Assembly (NCBI RefSeq): GCF_020447315.1
Contig: NZ_JAJADQ010000018.1
Location: forward strand, 1 to 58,103
Direction: 5' to 3'
DNA length: 58,103 bases
Origin: Hymenobacter nitidus
Lineage (GTDB): Bacteria; Bacteroidota; Bacteroidia; Cytophagales; Hymenobacteraceae
Shown here: positions 51,433 to 58,103 of the stretch, piece after piece
Layout of the letters: each line of letters opens with the position of its first letter
How positions within the stretch are numbered: the first letter of the stretch is position 1
Position numbers and translations under genes: made by a program
Notes under the pieces: model-generated
What the model was told of the DNA's origin: nothing
Database searches by the model: none
What the model saw: the letters and a program-made list of their open reading frames with translations, nothing else

Positions 51433-53667
51433 ATGAATCAATACCAGTTGACTGCCCAGGTGCGTCACTTGCGCTACGTCTGCTTTATCAGCAGCAACTA
51501 CTCTTACGAAGGACTCTTCTCACTACTTCTCAACTGCCAGCGAAACTGGGGTGGACGGTATACACCCATCATCCCGGTTCACGATAATATCATTCCGGCC
51601 GGCTACGTGTCGCTGATTTCTCACTATGACCCCGACTATGTCCTGTATTCGGCTGGCATAGACGTTGAGGTCATCAAACAACTGCGCTGCTTCAACCCGG
51701 TGGGCTACTTTGAACTCGACGAAAAAGGCAGTAGTCGAGAATGGCACGGTGTGTATGCCTATCACCTACTCTCAGAGGTCGATCCCGCAATTCCTGTACT
51801 GGTTGCTGCTGGAATCAGCAACCTGCAAAGCCCACTGCTGGATTTTTATAAACTCAATTTTGGGCTGGTGACGTCGAACTATGTCGGTGATGACGAGATA
51901 GCTAGGCAGCGGCCTACCCTAGAAGTAACAACCGAAAACTTCGCTACTCTTAACCAACTTATTCATCAGCAAAAACCCGTGCTGCGGTCTCAGCTAGCCT
52001 GCCGAAACCTGCAAACTGTTATTCTGCGACCCCACACTTATCAGGCGAGCAACCTGACGGAATTGGTCGTGGCTAGGAATAAGGAATCCCTCACAGACCT
52101 GCTTTACTTTTGGAACCGGCAGCTTTTTGAATGCCGGAACGTGCTGTACTGCACGGTTGATGAATTGACCAGCTTAGGCCAAGACCAATTCTTCGGCGGT
52201 GTACTCCACGACCTAAGTAGTTGGGACCTTCCCATTCAGGTAGTGTCCTTTTCTCTTAGTGAAGAGGAGGTAAATGACCTGTTGGTGAGGATACTGCGCC
52301 CCATTGCTTTTCACCGTCAATTTCGTTACCGCGCCATCTCCGAATTTCCGTTTGCCATCCAAGATGCTGCGGGCCACCGGACGCACAAGAGCAGGGAGTA
52401 GCCCCTTACACAGACGCTAATTACAGAAGGGGGCTTACTGCGGCTCCCCACACCCAGCTTTTCGAATCGGCTCAGCTTTTATCCGCAGTATTGGGCCGTG
52501 GACTTGGAAATAACCCAGCGTACAGCCGACCACCGGAACAGGCTAATGTTTCCCCTCACTACCGGAACCGGCTTTGTCGTCAAGGCCTTCACCGGGCGGG
52601 TAAACCTGGGTCGTGAATTATCCATTGTAGTGCCAAGCCAAGGCAATGGGCCGGCCGATGCCACCATTGAGCTACCCACGTTCCCGCAGCAGCTACGTCA
52701 ACTTGTTGCACTACCGGTACGGCACGGTCAGCTGACGCATTCTAGATTCCTGGACCAAGGGCCACACGACAGTAGTAACCGACTCGCTGCTTTCATCAGC
52801 ATTTTTAACCAGGATTTCACGCTGATAGAAGACTTCTTTGATGATAAATTCTGGGTCGATACATTCGAAAAGCTTTGTTCCAGCGAGGCGCTGGCCGGCG
52901 ATGCTATTCTTTTTGATGAACTCGTTGCTGCATGCCGAACCGTGCTACCGCAGCGGGGGATTGTATTGGGAGACCGTGGCGCTACATTTCAGAATGAGGA
53001 AAATCTGAGGTTGGGTCTTAAGCGAACGGTGCAGGAATTGTGCGGTTACGGGGCACTGTTACCCGGATTCAAATTAAAATGCTCCCACTGTTCCTCCATT
53101 TTCTGGTATCCGCTTAAAGGTGCAGCGGAAGCAGTTCAGTGTAACGGCTGCCTGCGCGATTTTGCCTTTCCGGTGGAGCAGCCATTTGCCTACAAGCTCA
53201 ACAACGTGGTCAAAAACAACATGTTCCAGTCACGTACTATGCGCGATGGCAACCTGACCGTCATGCGCACGTTGGCCTATCTGTACAGACATGCCCGCAA
53301 GTCATTCGGCTTTAGCCCGCAAGTAAACTTATACGACAACCATCACTCAAACAGGCCTTGCGCGGAGCTGGATATTGCTGCGATGGTAGATGGGCAGTTT
53401 ATCATTGGTGAGGCGAAGCACAACAGCGCGGCCTTCTCCGCCGATAACAACAAGTCCTTACGCGGCTTGGTTGAGGTCGCCAAAGAAATCTACCCTGACC
53501 AAATCATTTTGGCTTGCTATGAAGACCAGCACGGCAAACTAGCTAGGGCCGAACGGGCGTTGATACACTTATTTAACCGATGGGAGTATCAACCAACTAT
53601 CTCTACCTTGATGATACATGAGCCCGATTACTTTAACTTAACAGGGTACCGTTACTTCCTGCACTAG
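51433..53667 (+). pseudogene. zinc-ribbon PD-(D/E)XK nuclease-like protein, interrupted by in-frame TAG
   Basis: Two open frames (51433-52401 and 52498-53667) lie in the same reading frame. TAG at 52399-52401 is the only stop; the 96 bp between read PLTQTLITEGGLLRLPTPSF..., which is plausible protein. A single CAG-to-TAG change gives a protein of about 744 residues. The N-terminal half is of unknown fold. The C-terminal half has a zinc ribbon (LKCSHCSSIFW ... VQCNGCLRDF) and a PD-(D/E)XK-like signature (CAELDIAAMVDGQFIIGEAKHN), so it is probably a DNA-cleaving defence effector. Function after the mutation is doubtful unless there is read-through or reinitiation at GTG 52498. Confidence 0.6.
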
Positions 53668-53679
53668 ACCCACAAGTAG

Positions 53680-53998
53680 TTAGGCTTCTTCGGGGTTGGT
53701 ATTTGGCGCAACTTCCTCAGCTGCTACTTCCATGAAGTACTTAAGCAATAAAGTCATTCCAGAATCTACCTGCGTTTCATCAATGCCATGGTCTGCATCG
53801 TACTCACCGCTGATAGATATTTCAATTTCTAGAATCCAACATTTATCTATTTTATTCAACAGATGATGGGCTTTCCTAAGCAACACATTGTTTACATCAA
53901 TGGCATCGTCAACTAATAGTCGGACCGGGTTATGAGCAATTAGATTCCTATGCTGTCGTATGGCTTGGAGGTCCGCTACATCGTCCTTGGTGATAGAT
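53680..53998 (-). pseudogene. 5'-truncated HEPN-like protein fragment
   Basis: The frame reads RSITKDDVADLQAIRQHRNL, then IAHNPVRLLVDDAIDVNNVL and ends ...VAAEEVAPNTNPEEA. It contains RNxxxH (RNLIAH), a HEPN-type signature, followed by KIDKCWILEIEI, which matches a common family of about 200 residues. Only about its last 105 residues remain. The frame continues upstream by chance into the neighbouring GC-rich debris. The longest standard start inside is GTG at 53886, which would omit the motif. Confidence 0.55.
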
Positions 53999-54830
53999 CG
54001 AGCAGCAAGGCACTGGCGCTGGCATTCACCTGGGGCCGTCAGGCGCTGCGCGCCAGGGCAATCTGCACCGAGTCCGTGCGGGTATTCAGTGCTAGCTGGC
54101 GCAGGTTGGGTCGCTGGGCCAGCGCCCGGTAGTCGGCCAGGGTAAGGGAAGCGCCGCGGGCAGCGACTGAGCGGATCGGCCCGAGGCGAGCAGCGCCGGG
54201 GCTTCCCCTAGCAGGTATAAGGTTTTCATGCTGGAAAGTTAGTGGGCCAGTGCCAATGCGGGCTGGTCGACGACTTGCGTAACGGCGCCTACGCACACCC
54301 CGTGGAGCTGAAGGGCAAACTTGAATCGGCCCACTAACCGCTCAGCACGCTGGTCCTGGCCGACGAGTTGGCGGCGTTTCCCGAACACGCGCACTTTGTG
54401 CAAACCGTCGCTGGGCTCGACGCAGCCTTTGTCGCCTTCACTGTCCCGTGGCCCGACCCCGCGCCCGTGGATTTATCGGTGGTGGCAGGACCGTGTGCCG
54501 CAGTATTGGGTGGATGCCTAAACGTAGCGCCTAAAACCAGGTGCTGTAATAACGCTCGTTTCGCTTTTCGGACCGTTCAATTGAACGCCAGGCCAGGCAT
54601 TAGTGGGTGGAGCCGGGCGGTGTGTGCGCAAAGTGGGTAGCAGCACAAACATGGCCACGATCCGGGAGCCATACTGGCAACACACCGAGGAGCTAACGGT
54701 GCGCGTCGCTGGAGTAGAGAGCAGGACTTGGCCAAGATGCGGCAGAAGGCTGCCGAGAAAGGGATGGTGTATGTGCACAGCTACCGGGTCTTAGCTTTAG
54801 AGCCGTTAACACGAATATGCAAGCCACAAC
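53999..54830. pseudogene. block of degenerate gene fragments
   Basis: GC-rich region with short protein-like pieces in changing frames: on the minus strand ASLTLADYRALAQRPNLRQL and a separate start MKTLYLLGEAPALLASG; on the plus strand LRNGAYAHPVELKGKLES, then FPEHAHFVQTVAGLDAAFVAF. No frame has a complete domain. These look like remnants of at least three genes joined by deletions. None recognised. Confidence 0.4.
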
Positions 54831-54926
54831 AAGGGTTTTCTGCTAAATCAGCGTAGGCGTAGGCGTCGACGTGCCGGTCGGCACACTGCACAAGGAGAGA
54901 TGCGCAACCAAACATAGTTTGCCTGA

Positions 54927-55023
54927 TGTATCATTACATAAATGCCGGCTTATGATATAGTACCCCAACCTACTAAGCAGGCCTGTGAAGACAGTGACCA
55001 ATCTTGTATCATTACACAAACGC
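54927..55023. repeat. pair of 19-bp direct repeats
   Basis: TGTATCATTACATAAATGC (54927-54945) and TGTATCATTACACAAACGC (55005-55023), two mismatches, 78 bp apart. The AT-rich setting upstream of the resolvase dyad might make them recombinase or regulator sites. The region from 54831 to 55318 contains no gene I can support. Confidence 0.5.
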
Positions 55024-55318
55024 AGGATGAAGAAATGAGTGTTGACGGCTAACCATAGCGACGTGATCCATGACCACATCCAGCCGGTTAGATTTGAAGC
55101 CGTCGGAATGGTCTCCTACAGCTAGGCCGATCTGCCCTTGCCTTCGCTCTGAATTTTTAGGGGCCCAGCCACGATACTGAACTCCATCCCGACGAGGTTG
55201 CGCACGATTGCTTGCTGGACGTCAACCGGTGACCCCTATGTTTCTACCGTGCCGGAGTCAGTTGCAAATACCCAACATGCTTCCTCACGACTCCTTATTA
55301 TATAGTGTGCATTGGTGA

Positions 55319-55398
55319 AAGTTGCCGCAAGATAGCCCATATAACATTTAACAAACGGACGTTTAAGAAACGTTATATCGGCTATCTTGCGGCAACTT
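55319..55398. promoter_or_regulatory. 80-bp dyad upstream of resolvase gene, probable recombination site
   Basis: Perfect outer arms of 19 bp (AAGTTGCCGCAAGATAGCC at 55319-55337 and its complement at 55380-55398) enclose a second pair ATATAAC/GTTATAT and a small central dyad around AAACGGACGTTT. It ends 20 bp before the resolvase ATG. Nested dyads next to a small serine recombinase gene suggest a res or inversion crossover site and autoregulation. The exact crossover cannot be read from sequence. Confidence 0.7.
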
Positions 55399-55418
55399 CC
55401 TTTCTCAACCGCCCCTCG

Positions 55419-56117
55419 ATGCTGTCGTCGCCTACCGCTAAGAAGTACATTCCCTACTACCGCGTCTCCACCCAGAAGCAAGGCGCCTCCGGTCTGGGCC
55501 TGGAAGCCCAGCAAGCCGCGGTCCGAACTTTCATCACCGAGGCCGGCCAAGTGGTGGGCGAATTTGTCGAAGTCGAGAGCGGCAAGAAAAATCAACGACC
55601 GCAGCTGGCAGCCGCCATCGCCGCGGCCCGGCAGCACGGGGCTGTACTGCTCATCGCCAAGCTCGACCGACTCTCGCGTAATGCGGGGTTTATCTTTGCG
55701 CTGCGGGATTCGGGGGTCGAGTTTGTCTGCTGCGATATGCCCGATGCGAATACCCTTACCGTCGGGCTCTTTGCCGTCATCGCTCAGCATGAACGCGAGA
55801 CGATTGCCAAGCGGACCAAGGATGCACTAGCTGCCAAGAAGGCTCGGGGCGCGCAGCTCGGGACACCGGCCAACCTGACACCGGCAGCTATTGAGAAGAG
55901 CCGGCAGGTGCGCCAGGCCAACGCCCGCGACAATCAGCAGAACCGCCAGGCCGCCCGGTTGGTAAGCTTGCTGCATGCGCAGGGCCACACCCTACAACAG
56001 ATGGCCGATGAGCTCAACGAGGCCGGCTACCGGACCCGGCGAGGGAAGGCCTTCTTTCCCATGTCCGTGCAGCGCCTACTCAAGCGTGCCACCAAAACAG
56101 TAGCTGTACCTGTATAG
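55419..56117 (+). CDS. serine recombinase (resolvase family)
   Basis: 232 residues from ATG at 55419; the frame is open further up but through the dyad. N-terminal catalytic domain: YIPYYRVSTQKQGASGLGLEAQ (active Ser), LIAKLDRLSRNAGFIFAL and IAQHERETIAKRTKDALAAKKARG. C-terminal region of about 65 residues has a helix-turn-helix-like HTLQQMADELNEAGYRTRRGKAFFPMSVQRLLKR. A small resolvase that may maintain plasmid monomers or invert a segment. It differs from the recombinase inside the ISKra4-type element. Confidence 0.85.
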   Translation: MLSSPTAKKYIPYYRVSTQKQGASGLGLEAQQAAVRTFITEAGQVVGEFVEVESGKKNQRPQLAAAIAAARQHGAVLLIAKLDRLSRNAGFIFALRDSGVEFVCCDMPDANTLTVGLFAVIAQHERETIAKRTKDALAAKKARGAQLGTPANLTPAAIEKSRQVRQANARDNQQNRQAARLVSLLHAQGHTLQQMADELNEAGYRTRRGKAFFPMSVQRLLKRATKTVAVPV

Positions 56118-56245
56118 TGATAAGACACGATACGGATGCGCCGGAAGACAATTACTACAACTACCAGCAGGTCATCCTCGACCAGCAGGAGCAACGAGGG
56201 GCACCGACACAGTATCTATACGCCATTCGCCAAGCCGATGTGTGA
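56117..56245 (+). CDS. 42-residue ORF overlapping the resolvase stop
   Basis: GTG start overlaps the resolvase TAG (TAGTG). Reads IRHDTDAPEDNYYNYQQVIL, then DQQEQRGAPTQYLYAIRQADV. Composition is protein-like (acidic, Tyr/Gln-rich). Could be a coupled small protein or the tail of a lost gene. It is shorter than usual gene-calling limits. Confidence 0.35.
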   Translation: MIRHDTDAPEDNYYNYQQVILDQQEQRGAPTQYLYAIRQADV

Positions 56246-56268
56246 TCTGCAGCCGCCGCAGGTCTTAA

Positions 56269-56445
56269 TCAGCACGCAGTTGTGGCCCCTGGCGTAGCTA
56301 TTTGGGTCTGCTCATAAAGCGCTTCCAAGCGGGCTACGGAGACAATTTGATTCTTCAGAGCTATTGAGGTATAGACAGAACGTACCACCATGGCTTTCAC
56401 CACGACGGGATCCTGCAGCTGCTGGTAGCGGTCCCGAAGTTTCAT
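56269..56445 (-). CDS. 58-residue ORF with strong promoter box
   Basis: MKLRDRYQQLQDPVVVKAMV ... SIALKNQIVSVARLEALYEQ, amphipathic helices typical of a small antitoxin or regulator. TACTTTTG, a perfect TAnnTTTG -7 box, ends only four bases before its ATG, so its message would be nearly leaderless. Short and easily missed. It is convergent with the 42-residue ORF. Family not recognised. Confidence 0.45.
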   Translation of the reverse strand: MKLRDRYQQLQDPVVVKAMVVRSVYTSIALKNQIVSVARLEALYEQTQIATPGATTAC

Positions 56446-56641
56446 GGAGCAAAAGTAACCCTATACTATACCTAGAGTAGTCCGATGTCAGTGGAAAGTT
56501 CATTGGGTAGTCGACGCGTGCCCTCAATAGTTGCTCGTTAACCAGCCCTGCTCCTTTTACTCCCAGCCGGGGGCATTGGTGTGCAGTCTGGCTGGGAATG
56601 TAATCTTATCGTGACGCAAACGTTTTTGATAAAAATTGCGT

Positions 56642-56712
56642 TATGTTTGCAGCAACAACACCCGCCACGCTTCTCGTTAGATCAGCGCACCAGGGCGGGT
56701 TTTTTGTTGCCT
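56642..56712 (+). ncRNA. putative abiF-type structured RNA
   Basis: TATGTTTG (56642-56649) matches the Bacteroidota -7 element. The following 60 bases fold as a long hairpin: GCAACAA (56652-56658) with TTGTTGC (56704-56710) and ACCCGCC (56660-56666) with GGCGGGT (56694-56700), separated by a T tract on the 3' side. It ends 10 bases before the Abi gene. A structured abiF RNA motif has been reported upstream of such genes (Weinberg and co-workers), and a type III-like RNA antitoxin role has been suggested. Alternatively it is an attenuator. I could not compare with the published consensus. Confidence 0.5.
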
Positions 56713-56719
56713 ATCCCCC

Positions 56720-57622
56720 GTGATCTATTCGAAGCCCGCTCTCTCCTTCGCGCAACAAGTAGCTTTGCTGCAACGCCGTGGGCTCGTAATTGCCGATGTT
56801 ACCGAAGCCGAACGTGCCTTGGCACGATTGAGTTACTATCGGCTGGCAGCCTACTTTCTGTCCTTTCAGACGCCCGGCGATTCTACCCATTCTTTTCGCC
56901 CAGGGACCACCTTTGAGACAGTTGTTCGCCTCTACGAATTCGACGAAGCATTACGCGCGCTCGTCTTTCGCGCGACCGGAACTATAGAAGTGGCCTTGCG
57001 AGCACAACTAGCCTATCAGAATGCGGTCGTATGGGGTCCGCATTGGTACGAGGACGTTCGCACCGCCATTAATCCACGTCGTTTTCAAGGTAACCTAGAC
57101 GCATTGGATAAGGATCTAGCGCGTGCGCATGAGCTGTTTCTCGACCACTACCGCACTACCTATACGTTTCCGCAACGTCCTCCCTGCTGGATGGCCTTTG
57201 AGGTCGCCTCTTTCGGCCTATTGTCCAAGCTGCTACATAACCTACGTTCCTCTCCGGCTAGCAAAGCAATTGGTGGCTATTTTGGTGTAGATGAAATAGT
57301 CTTGAAAAGCTGGGCCCAAATGCTGAGCTATGTCCGCAACGTTTGTGCCCACCACTCCCGCTTGTGGAACCGTACGCTCACGATTAAACCCATACTGCCC
57401 CGGCGGCCACGCAATCAGTGGCTGGTGGCAGGACCACCTCCACAGGATGATCGGCTCTATATCGTCTTGGTGATTGCCGCCTATCTGTTGGATACCATTG
57501 ACCCAAGAGCAGCGAACACGTTCAAGCAAGAGTTGAAAGCCTTGGTACACGCCTATCCAACCGTTCCAGAAAGCGTGATGGACTTTCCGGCCAACTGGCA
57601 ACAAGATCCGTTTTGGCAGTAG
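56720..57622 (+). CDS. Abi_2 family (AbiD/AbiF-like) HEPN protein
   Basis: 300 residues from GTG at 56720. Hallmarks: YSKPALSFAQQVALLQRRGL, LARLSYYRLAAYFLSFQ near residues 35-50, LRALVFRATGTIEVALRAQLAY and the HEPN-type RNVCAHHSRLWNR near 210-222, with RNxxxH as the expected RNase site. Known relatives cause abortive infection in Gram-positive phages and are controlled by a cognate RNA. Located 85 bp before the type IIL-like enzyme gene, on the same strand, possibly in one transcript. Confidence 0.85.
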   Translation: MIYSKPALSFAQQVALLQRRGLVIADVTEAERALARLSYYRLAAYFLSFQTPGDSTHSFRPGTTFETVVRLYEFDEALRALVFRATGTIEVALRAQLAYQNAVVWGPHWYEDVRTAINPRRFQGNLDALDKDLARAHELFLDHYRTTYTFPQRPPCWMAFEVASFGLLSKLLHNLRSSPASKAIGGYFGVDEIVLKSWAQMLSYVRNVCAHHSRLWNRTLTIKPILPRRPRNQWLVAGPPPQDDRLYIVLVIAAYLLDTIDPRAANTFKQELKALVHAYPTVPESVMDFPANWQQDPFWQ

Positions 57623-57706
57623 TGCTCAGCACGTATAGGAAGCGGTGCTTTTATTCTTTACTTGCAACCGCTTCTACTTAGTGCTACTTTCTACCACTAC
57701 TCTGCT

Positions 57707-58103
57707 GTGACCTATCCTGAATTTGAAGCCCGCTGGAGAGTCTCTGGCGGCGCGGAGCGAGCCAACTACGGCCTGTTTCTGCAAGATCTCTGCGACCTGC
57801 TTCAGGTGCCACGCCCAGATCCCACAACCGATCATCCGGCCCAAGATGCGTATGTGCTGGAACGAGCGGTTCAGTTTGACGATGGGGGCAGAAAAAGCAC
57901 GGGTCGCATTGACCTCTACAAAAGAAATTGCTTCGTGCTGGAAACAAAGCAAGGGGTCAACGGCTTTGCTGATGTTTTAGGTAGTAGAAAAAACGCGCAC
58001 ACGCGCAGTATATCCTCAGGACCTCAGGACCTCAGGACCTCAGGACCTCAGGACCTCAGGACCTCAGGACCTCAGGACCTCAGGACCTCAGGACCTCAGG
58101 ACC
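57707..58103 (+). CDS. MmeI-like type IIL restriction-modification enzyme, N-terminal part
   Basis: The 3' end lies beyond the window. GTG at 57707, then TYPEFEARWRVSGGAERANY, and LCDLLQVPRPDP, the MmeI N-terminal pattern. The nuclease residues read Asp69 (GRIDLY), Glu79 and Lys81 (LETKQG), matching the D-X9-EXK of MmeI. At residue 103 the frame enters the 8-bp tandem repeat, giving an eight-residue repeat (SGPQDLRT). The methyltransferase and target recognition domains must follow if in frame. Such enzymes cut and modify in one polypeptide. Probably phase-variable (see findings). Confidence 0.8.
   Translation, partial: MTYPEFEARWRVSGGAERANYGLFLQDLCDLLQVPRPDPTTDHPAQDAYVLERAVQFDDGGRKSTGRIDLYKRNCFVLETKQGVNGFADVLGSRKNAHTRSISSGPQDLRTSGPQDLRTSGPQDLRTSGPQD
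58014..58103. repeat. octanucleotide tandem repeat inside the R-M gene
   Basis: CCTCAGGA repeated 11.25 times up to the last base of the window. The unit is not a multiple of three, so each change of one copy shifts the reading frame; the tract itself has no stop in any forward frame. It lies just behind the nuclease motif. It may continue outside the window, and an assembly break at a repeat is also possible. Confidence 0.95.

Noticed and set aside
54039..54640. Open frames of 60-90 codons in the region of degenerate DNA
   Set aside because: Protein-like pieces change frame and strand within short distances; they are fragments, not genes.
58014..58103. Tandem repeat as a CRISPR or a satellite
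   Set aside because: The 8-bp unit has no spacers and lies inside an open reading frame; a simple-sequence tract is the better reading.
1..58103. tRNA, rRNA or riboswitch genes
   Set aside because: No cloverleaf, rRNA core sequence or known riboswitch pattern was seen by eye; a covariance scan would be needed to exclude them.

Overview
The window looks like most of a large accessory plasmid of a Bacteroidota bacterium, most probably Hymenobacter or a close relative. This is inferred from the type B (T9SS) sorting domain, the paired SpvB-type and DUF6443-type Rhs proteins, the BfmA/BtgA plus DUF5712 mobilization pair, TAnnTTTG promoter boxes, the near absence of Shine-Dalgarno sites, and GC-rich codon use. 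Plasmid status rests on a Rep_3 initiator with iterons (29.6-31.2 kb), a ParA/ribbon-helix-helix partition operon with 12-bp repeats (36.5-37.6 kb) and a relaxase operon (24.8-27.0 kb). No rRNA, tRNA or CRISPR array was seen.

Layout. 1-6.4 kb: small secreted, lipoprotein and membrane proteins of unknown role, on both strands, with copies of an 18-bp intergenic motif. 6.4-19.1 kb: a T9SS type B exported beta-propeller/PKD protein, divergent from a two-gene Rhs operon whose second gene has an LRR N-terminus and an AT-rich toxin C-terminus, followed by a likely immunity gene and a terminator. 19.2-22.7 kb: an ISKra4-type element with a serine recombinase and a broken pRiA4b-ORF3 passenger, next to an IS3 remnant and a lipoprotein truncated by the element. 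22.8-29.2 kb: small plasmid genes, a hairpin cluster (possible oriT), mobilization genes and a long C/T-rich non-coding stretch. 29.6-32.5 kb: origin, rep, a solitary paralog of the Rep C-terminus, a small protein and a class II Fic enzyme, overlapping head to tail. 32.9-36.5 kb: a 3.6-kb segment bounded by a 129-bp near-perfect inverted repeat and carrying an acyltransferase and a LytS/LytR-type two-component system, apparently inserted beside the partition locus. 37.8-39.3 kb: PaiB-like protein, a MITE, a lipoprotein, and a 77-bp sequence identical to the start of the window.

40.4-58.1 kb is a probable defence island. It holds a DnaQ-like exonuclease, a TerB-like/BRCT protein, an overlapping three-gene operon of TerB_C membrane protein, BrxD-type ATPase and Lhr-like helicase without the rest of BREX, a zinc-ribbon PD-(D/E)XK protein interrupted by one in-frame amber codon, truncated HEPN and other debris, a resolvase with an 80-bp dyad, and an AbiD/F-type HEPN protein preceded by a structured RNA candidate. 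It ends in the nuclease domain of an MmeI-like type IIL restriction-modification enzyme that runs into an 8-bp tandem repeat, which looks like a phase-variation switch.

Main conclusions: the phase-variable type IIL enzyme beside an AbiF/RNA pair, the free-standing TerB_C-BrxD-helicase operon, the IR-bounded signalling unit, and the recurring 18-bp motif are the parts least explained by standard annotation. All family assignments come from reading motifs by eye; none was confirmed by a database search.
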